Source: Owenia fusiformis (Eukaryota; Annelida; Polychaeta; Sabellida; Oweniidae). Taken from it: a stretch of 60,000 nucleotides of DNA. Below are positions 43,558 through 53,916 of this stretch, one piece after another. Made by a program: the position numbers and the translations under genes. Every line of letters begins with the position of its first letter. Position 1 is the stretch's first letter. The notes under the pieces are model-generated. The model was not told where the DNA came from, made no database searches, and saw only the letters and a program-made list of their open reading frames with translations. The DNA lies in assembly GCA_903813345.2 (NCBI GenBank), contig CAIIXF020000005.1, forward strand, positions 21,829,375-21,889,374, in the 5' to 3' direction.

Positions 43558-44724
43558 CTAAGAAGTGTGGCCACTTTGTATGAGAGCCTCAGTGGCAGTG
43601 GCTAGCAAAATCTCCTTTGTCTTGCGGCCAAGACCTCGGACACCATCCCATTTTGTAATAATGACAATCCCATTGCTGATTCCCTTGTCTTGTAGAAGCT
43701 TAAGGATATCCTTGCTTGATCAATACTCTCCATCATCGTTATGCCCTTCCACAATCGTATCATTAAGTTTCACTCTGTAGGCGTATATATTGTGAGACGC
43801 GGTAGCATAGTCACGGTTCTCATATACCTTGCATAAAGCAGTTTTAGCTTCTTGCTGGTTCACCACGACTGAAGCATGCGCCAAGATCTTTGTTCCCTGC
43901 TCAAAATGAGTTTTTGATTGACTCAGAGACTTGGTTATCATAGAGGGATCCAGGTGAATGTCAAGGGGTAGTTTGTTCTTGCAGAACTGGGGATCGACTA
44001 TTTCACCATCTACCTTGAGAACATCTTGTCTCAGTGTTGCATGTTCCCCTTTAAGCTTGAGTTCCTTGAAATGGGGATACTGTGCGTTCCTCTTCTGGAG
44101 CATTTTGGGGGGAAGTTGATCAGAGATGGAGATATTTGACCCAGCCAGATTACGAGCATATGACATGACGTTGATTTTGCTTTTACGGTTAACAAATTTG
44201 GCAACCATCATTTGTGTGTTGTTAAACTTAGAGCCGAATCTGTGAGCAACGTCAAGCTTTATGGATCCATTTGGATTTTCAGGAGATTCAATAAGCTCGT
44301 TTGGTACCTTCAGGTTGGTTTTCAGAAAGTCTCTAACTACATTGCAGCAAACCTCATCCTTAGACTGGGGCAGATTTCTTATAATAACATTCTGCTTCAT
44401 TGAACGGAAACGTATGTCAGTTAGACCTTCCTTAAGGGATCCAATTCTATCATCGTTATTAGCTATGCGCCCATCAAGCATTGCAACAATGTGATAAAGG
44501 TAGGCATTCTCCAGTTCAAGCTCATGAACACGACGATCAGACTCCTCTTGTTTGGTTGACAAAGTTTCTACCTTCTGAGATAGTTCCTCAAGTTTTTCAA
44601 CAGTTGAGAGAGGTTTTTGATTTTTAGTCGGAGGACTCGTCATACTGGGGCTAATAGGTGATTTTGTCTTCTTTGGTGCCTTGCGCTTGACAGATGTTTG
44701 CACTGGGGTGAGATATCTTTGCAT
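43558..44724 (-). pseudogene. LINE ORF1: coiled coil, RRM-like core and IMPACT/YigZ-like C-terminus
   Basis: ATG at 44,724. Residues about 1-40 are basic and Pro/Ser/Thr-rich. Residues 41-100 are a coiled coil (EKLEELSQKVETLSTKQEES, then DGRIANNDDRIGSLKEG). Residues about 108-280 resemble an L1-type RNA-binding ORF1 core (QNVIIRNLPQSKDEV, DVAHRFG, MMVAKFVNRKSK). From about 285 a different domain starts: QQEAKTAL, SHNIYAYRV, EGHNDDGEY. A TGA follows at 43,720-43,722 (codon 335); the same frame goes on with LLQDKGISNG, IVIITKWDGVRGLGRKTKEI to TAG at 43,558. 'HN.YAYR', 'DDGE' and 'I.NV.V..T.W.GG..LG' are hallmarks of the IMPACT/YigZ (UPF0029) family. The usual Gly after DGEY is where the stop lies. 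ORF1 function: RNA binding; role of the added domain unknown. Confidence 0.75.
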
Positions 44725-45017
44725 ACCAAAGGATAGTCCACCTTCAGAAGTTGAATAAATATTATCTATTACACTATGTTGAGAATGATCGATCCCTCAG
44801 GTGCTGATTTTATCCTCAAAATATTTTACATCTAAAAGACACTCAAATATGGAAATATGATCCAGTATCTGCTACTATAATCCAGTAAATACATGCACTA
44901 GACATTCATAAGTAATCCTGTAGAGTTATACATCAGTCACTGTCAGTTTTGACAATGATATTTGAATTTTGCTCACTGGTTGAATTACACCTACTTGCTT
45001 ACATGTTGACCTAGTTT

Positions 45018-45063
45018 TGAGTCTGAAGTCTGAAATTGAACTTGTTCAATTTCCAAAGTCTAG
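45018..45063 (+). repeat. 3' end of composite repeat copy 2, displaced by the LINE
   Basis: It resumes with 'gagtctgaagtctg', the hairpin gaaattgaac-tt-gttcaatttc and CTAG at 45,060-45,063. Together with 34,577-37,447 it makes one complete copy. Confidence 0.8.
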
Positions 45064-46381
45064 TTATTATTCTAAACACGTTTTCTCCTTAACTAGAAGA
45101 CATTGAGTCAAGTCCTGTATATGGTCAATTTAGGTCCAGTATCTAGTTTCTCGGAAATTGGGTCGATTTTTTATCTAGGTCAAAGGTCAAGAACTAGGTC
45201 AAATCTTGTATTTTCATCATTTTACCAATTTTCTCAGTTGTTCTTCAATATTTTTTCTCGTTTTTTTTCATCATGTTCCTTGGAAACAAAGCTAATTCCG
45301 TAAGGCAAATCGTTTTTTGATTACTCTTACCGATTTTAAAATATGGCGTCCGGAAAGTAGGTCACACCAAAACATGCTCCAAATTCAATGTATGAGTTAT
45401 GAATTAGGGGTAGAATTTTGTCAGGAATCTGAATCTGCAAATCAAATTTCGATCCGACTTCCGGTTCGGAAGTTATGTCATTTTAAAAGCTCAAAATCGC
45501 TAAATTTGGTGCCCATGTTAAGTCAATGGGAAAAAAGATTTTTTTGAAGTGAAAAATATGAAATATAGACTGAGTTCAGCTCAATTTAATGAAAGCTTTT
45601 AAAAGAAGGGGACCTCAAAAGCCATCTAGCGTCAAAATTTGGACACCAAAATGCCTAGGTCAAAATCTAGGTCAAATTTTTGCGATTCTGACACTACACT
45701 TCAATAATATTCTTCAAAATTGTGTATACATGTACATGTAGCCAAGAGTGTGCTAATAGTGTTAGACTTTTGCCGTCAGAAAGTATTTTGACCCACTTTT
45801 GAGATATGGTGTCCGAAATGTAGGTCAAAATAAAAAGTTTTCCAAATTTGACGTTTGAGTTATGAATTAAGTGTAGAATTTTCTCAGGAATCCGAATCTG
45901 CAAACCAAATTTCAATCCGACTTCAGATCCGAAAGTTATGGCGTTTTGTAATTTCGAGAAAAATCGATCTGATGGTATCCTCATAGAAAGTCAAGAGTAG
46001 CAAAGAAAATGTTGGAAAATCCATCTATCCTTCCATCCATCCTTCCTATCTATCCTCCCTTCATATCTTTTCCTTCCTATCCTATCCTTCCTTCTTATTC
46101 TATCCTTCTTTCCAATTCTATCCTATCGTTCCTTCCTATTCCATCCTATCCTTCCCATCTTATCCTATCATTCATATCTATCCTTCCTATCCTTTCCTTC
46201 CTATCCTATCCTTCCTTGCTATTCTATCCTATCTTTCTTTCCTATTCTATCCTATCGTTCCTTCCCATTCTATCCTATCCCTCCTTCCTATTTCCATCCA
46301 TCCATCTTTTCCTGGATGACACGCCTAAAAAAGTCTGAATCTGGAGTCTGAAATTGAACTTGTTCAATTTCCAAAGTCTAG
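45064..46381 (+). repeat. Composite Helitron-like repeat, copy 3 (forward)
   Basis: It follows the previous CTAG directly. 'gaatctgcaaa(t/c)ca' lies at about 45,430 and 45,895 (period ~467). Then come the microsatellite (46,018-46,310), one minisatellite unit, the 3' hairpin, and CTAG at 46,378-46,381. The 5' hairpin is degenerate or absent. Confidence 0.8.
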
Positions 46382-47973
46382 TTATTCTTCTTTTTTCTTC
46401 TTCTTCCTCCTAACAGATTTTCTCTCCAACTATAACATCTTACTCAATCCAACCTACATGGTTGACTAGGGAATGTATCTGGCTTTCTGGGAAATTAGGT
46501 CAAATTTTTATCTAGGTCATAGGTGAACTAGGTCAAATCTTGGATTTTCACTAATTCACCACTTTTCTCAGTCGTCTTTCAATATTTTCGCTTCGGTTTT
46601 TTTTTCATCATGTTCCTTGGAAAAAACGCTAATTCCATAAGGCAAATCGTTTTTTGATTACTCTTACCGATTTTGAGATATTGCGTCCGAAAAGTAGGTC
46701 AGAACAAAAAGTTCTCCAAATTCAACATGTGAGTTATGAAATAAGTGTAGAATGATCTCAGAAATCTGAATCTGCAAACCAAATTTGGATCGGACTTCCG
46801 TTTCGGAAGTTATGGCGTTTTGAAAGCTCAAAAATCGCTAAATTTGGTGCCTATGTTAAGTCAATTGGAAAAAAGACTTTTTCGAAGTGTAAAATACAAG
46901 ATATAGACTGAGTACAGCTTAACATAATGAATGCTTATAAAAGAGACCTCAAAAGCTACATAGCTTCAAAATTTGGACACCAAAATGCCTATGTTAAAAT
47001 CTAGGTCAAATTCATAGTTTTTCCTTATTTTTACGATTCTGACACTACACTTTAATAATTTACTTCAAAATTTTGTATACAGGTAGCAAAGAGTGTGCTA
47101 ATAGTGTTAGCCTTTTGCCATCAGAAAGTATTTTGACCCACTTTTGAGATATGGTGTCCGAAAAGTAGGTCAAAATAAAAAATTCTCAAAATTTAACATA
47201 TGAGCTATGAATTAAGGGTAGAGTTTTCCCAGGAATCCATATCTGCAAACCAAATTTCAATCTGACTTTCGGTTCGGAAGTTATGGCATTTTGAAAGCTC
47301 AAAAATCGCTAAATTTGGTGCCCCATGTTATGTCAATGAGAAAAAAGATTTTTTGAAGTGTAAAATACCAGATATAAACTGAGTACAGCTTAACATTCTG
47401 AAAGCCTATAAAAGAAGGGGACCTCGAAGGCTATCTAGCTTTAAAATTTGGACACCAAAATGCCTAGGTCAAAATCTAGGTCAAATTCATAGTTTTTCCT
47501 TATTTTTGCGATTTTGACATTACACTTTAATGATTTACTTCGAAATTTTGTATACAGGTAGCAAAGAGTGTGCTTATAGTATTAGCCTTCTGCCGTCAGA
47601 AAGTATTTTGACCCACTTTTGAGATATGGTGTCTGAAAAGTAGGTCAAAATAAAAAGTTCTCCAAATTTAACGTATGAGTTATGAATTAAGGGTAGAATT
47701 TTCTCAGGAATCAGAATCTTTAAACCAAATTTCGATCCAACTTCTGATTAGATAGTTATAGCGGTTTGAAGTCTCGAAAAGTCGATATGATGATATCCCC
47801 ATGTTAAGCCAATGGAGTCGAAGATAACATTCTTAAGAGTTGTCTAAATGTCTATATTCTAGCTGACTCAGCTTATTCTGAATGACTCAGCTTACAAGTA
47901 TTTGGATGACTCAGCTTAAAAAAAGTCTGAAATCTGGAGTCTTAAATTGAACTTGTTCAATTTATATGTCTAG
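46382..47973 (+). repeat. Composite Helitron-like repeat, copy 4 (forward)
   Basis: Internal units lie at about 46,770, 47,235 and 47,710. The microsatellite is missing; short minisatellite units precede the 3' hairpin (aaattgaac-tt-gttcaattt) and CTAG at 47,970-47,973. Confidence 0.8.
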
Positions 47974-47984
47974 TTATTATTTTT

Positions 47985-48535
47985 TTTAATTAATTTATTT
48001 TCTGATATTTTGTCCCAAGGCATCATCATATAAAATCTGAACCAAATCGGTTCACTGGTATTTGGGTTATCAAAGATTACATTTCTTACAAGAAATGGCC
48101 GCCATTTTTATATTCAACAGCCATTTTGAAAATTTCTTCTTCCTCCAAGGTATTTGAGTTAAAAAAGACTACGTTTTTTATGAAAAATGGCGGTCATTTT
48201 TAAATTCCGCAGGCATCTTGAAAATTCTTTCTTGAAAGAATCTACTTTGTCCCTAGGCATAATTAATCATATAGAATTTGAACCAAATCCATTGACTTGT
48301 ATTTGAGTTATCAACGATTATGTTTTTCTTACAAAAAATGGTCTCCATCTTGTAATTTAATAGTCATTTTAAAATATATCTTTTTCAGCATCAGCATATG
48401 AAATTTGAACCAAATCCGTCAACTAGTATTTGAGTAATCAAAGATTACATTTTTTACAAAAAATGGCAGCCATTTTGCATTGAGTGGCCATATTGAAAAT
48501 TCCTTCTCGGACGGACAGAAGAACAGACATCTTGT
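47985..48535 (-). repeat. 145-bp family array in reverse orientation
   Basis: Reverse-complement copies of the 10,341-11,355 units: 'gaaccaaatc(c/g)', 'tatttg(a/g)gttatcaa(a/c)gatta', 'aaaatgg(c/t)(c/a)(g/t)(c/t)cat'. At the far end 'ctcggacggacagaagaacagac' stands for the (GTCC)n run. The hairpin that should follow lies 300 bp further on (48,831-48,860), so the element has an insertion or is broken. Confidence 0.8.
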
Positions 48536-49020
48536 AATATTTAAATACACTGTCCCACATGTTATGTTAAAGAGCAACGGAAGCATACAATCTTTACACA
48601 AAGATAAATTCAGACTAGCATTTTAATATCTACCATGGGCTTTCAAGAGATATGATATGATTTTATTTCATTTGTTTGTCATATTCAGGATTTAATTAAT
48701 CATATGTTTTAACTTATACCATGGGCTTTCAAGAGATATGATTTAAAAATCCACATCATATATAAAAGCAGGTTCCTCAGGCTTGTGACTAGGCTACATA
48801 AAAGCAGATTCCTCACAGACAGCTTTCCTGTATCCCCCTTGAACTTCGTTCGATGGGATAATATTAATCCATCTTTTAATATGGAGCAGTTACATGTAAT
48901 CGTATATACTGATGTCATAAACAAACAGGTAACAAAGTTGGCACACCCTGCCTACCTTAAACACCTCAAGTTATTTTTTATCAGAATGATTAAATCAGAA
49001 TGATTAAAAAGTCGTTTCGA
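48536..49020. repeat. Element terminus with small direct repeats
   Basis: 'taccatgggctttcaagaga' occurs at about 48,632 and 48,717, and '(t/c)ataaaagcag(g/a)ttcctca' at about 48,760 and 48,797. At 48,831-48,860 lies the inverted copy of the 10,345-10,371 hairpin (gaacttcgttcgatggga). No gene is supported. Confidence 0.55.
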
Positions 49021-49233
49021 ACCATATTTGAAATGACCATCTGCTCATACTTATTCAAAGTCATTTATTTTTAGAGTATGTGGAGACTATTTCATTTTCA
49101 TCAACTTTTTCTTGACAATTTAAACTGTAGACTAAATGTCTGTTTACTTTATCCCTTGTTATTTTAATTTCTTAACTCAATTTTGCATTTTAAAACATGA
49201 CACCCTAGGATTTTAGGTAGAAACTATCTGGTG
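49021..49233 (-). other. Probable 3' UTR of the dehydratase gene
   Basis: It lies directly downstream (minus strand) of the stop codon at 49,234. AT-rich, no other feature. No polyadenylation signal was pinned with confidence. Confidence 0.35.
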
Positions 49234-49475
49234 CTACTTCATAAGCTCCACAAGTTCCTCTGGTGACACATTGCTCCCAGTGATAACACACACCACCTTT
49301 TTACCCTTCACATCAGGCACTTTATCATGACAGAGGGCGGCAAAAGCAGCACTACCTGAGGGCTCGGCAACTATTCCTTTATCATATAGAGTTTTTACAG
49401 CAGTTTTAATCTCTGAGTCTGACACTAGTATGATATCATCTACATATTGTTTGCAGTTTCTATATGTATTAGGTC
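49234..49475 (-). CDS. PLP-dependent threonine/serine dehydratase or serine racemase-like enzyme, last exon
   Basis: Acceptor 'ctttcatttccag' ends at 49,476. The exon completes a split Gly codon, then reads PNTYRNCKQYVDDIILVSDS, a helix, GIVAEPSGSAAFAAL, a linker, GKKVVCVITGSNVSPEELVE and the stop. This is the C-terminal end of the fold-type II PLP dehydratase/racemase family: 'VDDIILVSD.EI', 'EPSG.AA.AAL' and a glycine-rich 'GKKVV.V.TG.N', the last lying near the cofactor ring. Here the usual SGGN/TGGN is TGSN. The enzyme would deaminate or racemise threonine/serine. Exact substrate not decidable from 110 residues. Confidence 0.85.
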
Positions 49476-49842
49476 CTGGAAATGAAAGAAATCAGACAAG
49501 TGATAAGTGAATTAAAAGAAAGTCTAAAAGTTAACATAGGAAAAATATGAATCTTGGAATTTTCATAATAGAAAGAATCTGATCAAATATCCTCAACTGG
49601 CAACATTAAAGGAATTTCATTCCGCCATTTCACTTTATTTTGGATTTTACAACACAATCATCTCAACTTGATGACCTGCATATAATAACGTAAATCTGTT
49701 TCCACATATTTTCTAAATGAAGAATAGGAATTTCTGGTATTTCTGTAGCGTTTACTATGTTGCCTACATGTCTGACCTTATCCATGCTAATTCTACTCTG
49801 TTCCATTCAATATTTCATATTAAACATTTTCCATTTTCTCAC
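49476..49842 (-). other. Intron of the dehydratase gene
   Basis: Begins GTGAGAAAA and ends TTTCATTTCCAG on the minus strand, with phase matching on both sides. A 63-codon plus-strand frame overlapping its start is incidental. Confidence 0.8.
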
Positions 49843-49932
49843 CTGCATAAGGAGGTGCCAGACCAGCTGCAATGGTCTTCACTTTCCAACTGACAGGATG
49901 GCCTGCTTTGTAGCTTTCAAACATTGTGGGTG
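49843..49932 (-). CDS. Penultimate exon of the same dehydratase gene
   Basis: A 90-bp exon between acceptor 'tttctattatag' and donor GTGAGA. It reads (xCA) PTMFESYKAGHPVSWKVKTI AAGLAPPYA plus the first base of a Gly codon, which is completed exactly by the next exon (G|GA). 'AP.M..S..AG.PV...V.TIA.GLA.P' is the known block of this family before the VDDI segment. The 367-bp intron is GT-AG. No earlier exon was found up to 50,400, where repeats begin. The gene either continues beyond 60 kb of repeats or is a remnant. Confidence 0.85.
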
Positions 49933-50455
49933 CTATAATAGAAAGTAAATGTAAACATCATTACAACATACCTGTACATACATGTATATTCAATATATCA
50001 AAAGGGTGATTACTATTTTCAGGTTTTATTATTTTGCTTCTACACAAAAGACAAGTGTCGGTTTGGAGAAAAGTCTAATGGGCTAATAATTTAGAAATAA
50101 CACCCAAATTAAATTAAGAATATTCAAAAGAGAACATTTAAATCTACAATATGTAAAAATATCAAAACTGTCCTAAGCAGACGTAACATGCAGTAGACTG
50201 ATGAACTTCGTTCACCAAACAGACTACTGTAGTCCTTTCATGTATATTTGCTGAATATAGTTTATCCAAGTTTGACAGGAAATGCTTACATAGAGAAAGA
50301 ATTGCATCTGCACCCAATTAATGCATCTACACTCTCAATAAGGGATAATATTTTGAGCCTACATGTATATCCCCTCAAAATATGAAAATAAGATATAGTG
50401 TATTATTTTTTTTTTTTATTAGGAGGCCTCCTATTAATTTTATAGATATTATTTA
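49933..50455. other. Upstream intron or flank, no exon seen
   Basis: AT-rich. Minus-strand reading shows no further family block. A 16-T stretch and the palindrome aggaggcctcct near 50,421-50,432 precede the next repeat copy. Confidence 0.4.
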
Positions 50456-52273
50456 TTAGACTCCAGATTGAAAATCTGGAGTCTATTGTTTTCGTCAGTT
50501 TTCTTATTCTTATTCTTATTATTCTTTTTCTATCCCAGTTTTCTCAATAACCATAAGGTCTTCAGTAAAGTCAATCATTTGGTCAATTTAGGTTCAGTAT
50601 CTAGTTCCTCGGAAATTGGGTCAAATTTTTTTCTAGGTCAAGGGTTAAGAACTAGGTCAAATCCAGTACTTTGTCACTTTTTTCGATTTTCTCGGTTGTC
50701 CTTCAATATTTTTGATCCTGTTTTTTTTCAATGTGTTCCTTATAAAAAAGTAGAAAACCTAGGGTCGATTTAGTTTTTTGGTATCTCAAACCGATTTCGA
50801 GATATCAGTGTCCGAAAACGAGGTCCAAAATAAAGTTCTCCGAATCCAATGTCCAGGATATCAGTCTTATAGGAAATTTTCTCAGGATTCCGAATCTGAA
50901 AACCAAATTTCAATCTGACTTCCAGTTCAGAAGTTATGGCGTTTTGAAAATTCAAAAATCGCTAAATTTGGTGCCCCATGTTAATTCAATGGGAAAAAAT
51001 ATTTTTTTGAAGTGTAAAATATGAGATATAGACTAAGCACAGCTAAACATAATGGAAGCCCATAAAAGAAAGGGACCTCAAAACCTTCTTTTCATAAAAA
51101 TTTGGACACCAAAATGCCTAAGTCAAAATCTAGGTCAAATTCATAGTTTTTCCTTATTTTTGCGATTCTGATACTACAGATTAATTATATTCTTCGAAAT
51201 TTTGTATACATGTAGCCAAGAGTGTGCTAATAGTGTAAGCCTTTTGCCGTCAGAAAGTATTTTGACCCACTTTTGAGATATGGTATCCGAAAAGTAGGTC
51301 AAAATAAAAAATTCTCCAAATTTAACGTTTGAGTTATGAATTAAGTATAGAATTTTCTCAGGAATCTGAATCTGCAAATCAAATTTCGATTCGACTTCCG
51401 TTTCGGAAGTTATGACATTTTGAAAGCTCAAAAATTGCTAAATTTGGTGCCCAATGTTATGTCAATGGGAAAAAAGAATTTTTTGAAGTGTAAAATACGA
51501 GATATAGACTAAGTACAGCTTAAAATAATGAAAGCCTATGAAAGAAGGGGACCTCGAAGGCTACCTAACTTCAAAATTTGGACACCAAAATCCCTAGGTC
51601 AAAATCTAGGTCAAATTCATAGTTTTTCCTTATTTTTGCGATTCTGACACTATATCTGAATGCATGATTTGCTTCAAAATTTTGTATACAGGTAGGAAAG
51701 AGTGTGCTAATAGTGTTAGCCTTTTGCCGTCAGAAAGTATTTCGACCCACTTTTGAGATATGGTGTCCGAAAAGTAGGTCAAAATAAAAGATTCTCCAAA
51801 TTTAACGTATGAGTTATGAATAAGGGGTAGAATTTTGTCAGGAATCCGAATCTGCAAATCAATTTCGATCCGACTTCTGGTTCGGAAGTTATGGCGTTTT
51901 GAAATTTCAAGAAAAATCGATCTGATGGTATCCTGATAGAAAGTCAAGAGTAGAGAAGAAAATATTGAAAAATGCATCCATCCTTCCTTTCTGATTCTAT
52001 CCTATCCTTCCTATCTACCCTTGCTTCGTATCCTCTCCTTCCTATCCTTCCTATTCTATCCCTTCTTCCTATTCTATTCTATCCTTCTTTCCTATTCTAT
52101 CCTATCGTTCCTTCCTATTCTATCCTATCCTTTCTTTTTCATCCATCCATCCATCCATCTTTTGCTGGATGACTTAGCTCATTTTGGATGACTTGGCTTA
52201 TTCTGGATGACTCGGCTAAAAAAAGTCTAGATCTGGAGTCTGAAATTGATCTCGTTCAATTTCCAAAATCTAG
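50456..52273 (+). repeat. Composite Helitron-like repeat, copy 5 (forward, complete)
   Basis: This is the best reference copy: 5' hairpin (agactccagat...atctggagtct, 50,458-50,484), AT-rich leader, an AGGTCA-rich part (about 50,575-50,665), units at about 50,890, 51,365 and 51,845, microsatellite (51,972-52,140), minisatellite (52,160-52,220), 3' hairpin and CTAG at 52,270-52,273. Confidence 0.85.
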
Positions 52274-52481
52274 TTATTATTATTCTTTATTATTATTTAT
52301 TCTTCTCTGCACTTTTTCTCCTACTTCTAACTAGATTTCAACTATCTACTATATGAACCTACTAGGGACCTAGGTTGAACTTACCGGGAAAGGAATTTTT
52401 ATCTAGGTCAAGGTCAAAGGTCAAAATCTAGGTCAAATCAAAGTTTTTTCTAAGTTTCTCAGATTTCGTCCTCATACTTCA
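52274..52481 (+). repeat. Truncated forward copy at the array inversion point
   Basis: It starts after copy 5's CTAG with ttattattattc and keeps only a diverged leader (ctaggtcaaggtcaaaggtc) before the array changes orientation at 52,482. Confidence 0.6.
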
Positions 52482-53916
52482 CTAGATTTTGGAAATTGAA
52501 CGAAGTTCAATTTCAGACTCCAGATCTAGACTTTTTTTAGCCGAGTCATCCAGAATAAGCCGAGTCATCCAGAATAAGCTGAGTCATCCAGAAAAAGATG
52601 GATAAATAAAATAGGAAGGTAGGATAGGATAGAATAGGAAAGAATGATAGGATAGAATAAGAAAGAAGGATAGGATAGGATAGAATAGAATAGAATACAA
52701 AGAAAGGATAGGATAGGATAGGATAGGATAGGATAAGAAGGATAAGATACGAAGGAAGGATAGATAGGAAGGATAGGATAGGATCAGATAGGAAGGATGG
52801 ATGAATTTTTCAATATTTTCTTCTCTACTCTTGACTTTCTAGCAGGATACCATGAGATCAATTTTTCTCGAAATTTCAAAACGCCATAACTTCCGAAACG
52901 GAAGTTGGATCGAAATTTGGTTTGCAGATTCAGATTCCTGACAAAATTCTACCCCTAATTCATAACTCATACGTTAAATTTGGAGATTTTTTATTTTGAC
53001 CTACTTTTCGGACACGCCATAACTTCCGAACCGGTAGTCGGATCGAAATTTGGTTTGCAGATTCGGATTCCTGACAAAATTCCTCCCTTAATTCATAACT
53101 CATATATTAAATTTGGAGAACTTTTTATTTTGACCTACTTTTCGGACACCATATCTCAAAAGTGGGTCAAAATACTTTCTGACGGCAAAAGGCTAACACT
53201 GTAAGCATATTCTTGGCTACATGTATACATAATTTCGAAGAATATAATTAAAGTGTAGTGTCAGAATCGAAAAAATAAGGAAAACACATGAATTTGACCT
53301 AGATTTTGACCTAGGCATTTTGGTGTCCAAATTTTCAAGCTAGGTGGCTTTTGAGGTCCCCTTCCTTTAAAGGCTTTGATTATATGAAGCTGAACTCAGT
53401 CTATATTCTGTATTTTTCACTTCAAAAAAATCTTTTTTCCCATTGACTTAACATGGGCACCAAATTTAGCGATTTTTGAGTTTTCAAAACGCCATAACTT
53501 CCGAACCGGAAGTCTGATTCGAATTTGGTTTTCAGATTCGGAATCCTGAGAACATTTCCTATAAGACTAATATCCTGGACAATATGATTCTGAGAATTTT
53601 TTTTGGACCTCGTTTTCGGACACTGATATCTCGAAATCGGTTTGAGATATCAAAAAACTAAATCGAGCCTGGCTTTCCTACTTTTTTATAAGGAACACAA
53701 TGAAAAAAACCTGGATCAAAAATATTGAAGGACGACCGAGAAAATCGAAAAAAAGTGACAAAGTACTGGATTTGACCTAGTTCTTGACCTTTGACCTAGA
53801 TAAAAATTTGACCCAATTTCCGAGGAACTAGATACTGAACCTAAATTGACCAAATGATTGACTTTACTGAAGACCTTATGGTTATTAAGAAAACTGGTTT
53901 AGAAAAAGAATAATAA
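52482..53916 (-). repeat. Composite Helitron-like repeat, copy 6 (reverse)
   Basis: Reverse orientation: CTAG at 52,482-52,485, hairpin gaaattgaac-gaa-gttcaatttc, minisatellite, purine-rich microsatellite (52,600-52,800), internal units, then the leader. It abuts copy 7. Confidence 0.85.

Larger units (their letters stand above)
37445..45017 (-). mobile_element. Near full-length LINE with 2A motif, inserted in the composite repeat
   Basis: The 3' end is a 23-base poly(T) on the plus strand (37,448-37,470), i.e. a poly(A) tail. The 5' end lies near 45,017, where the interrupted composite repeat resumes. 'gagtct' flanks both sides and may be part of the target duplication. Minus-strand order: ~280-bp leader, ORF1 (44,724-43,558), a ~0.8-kb gap, ORF2 (42,747-37,608, interrupted at 40,575-41,920), and a 3' UTR of ~140 bp. 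The clade is probably CR1/L2-like, judged from the endonuclease, reverse transcriptase and CCHC-like end without a separate RNase H. Confidence 0.85.

Noticed and set aside
48785-49003. 72-codon frame just downstream of the dehydratase gene
   Set aside because: It spans the hairpin end of the 145-bp repeat element and shows no domain.
52980-53204. Recurrent 65-115-codon frames with 'FGLQIRIPEKILPLIHNSYVKF' type sequence (also 35,278, 45,694, 51,174, 51,630, 54,836 and 56,556)
   Set aside because: They recur because the composite repeat recurs. Length and start vary with indels and no start context or domain is present. A conserved small protein was considered; the other frames are equally open.
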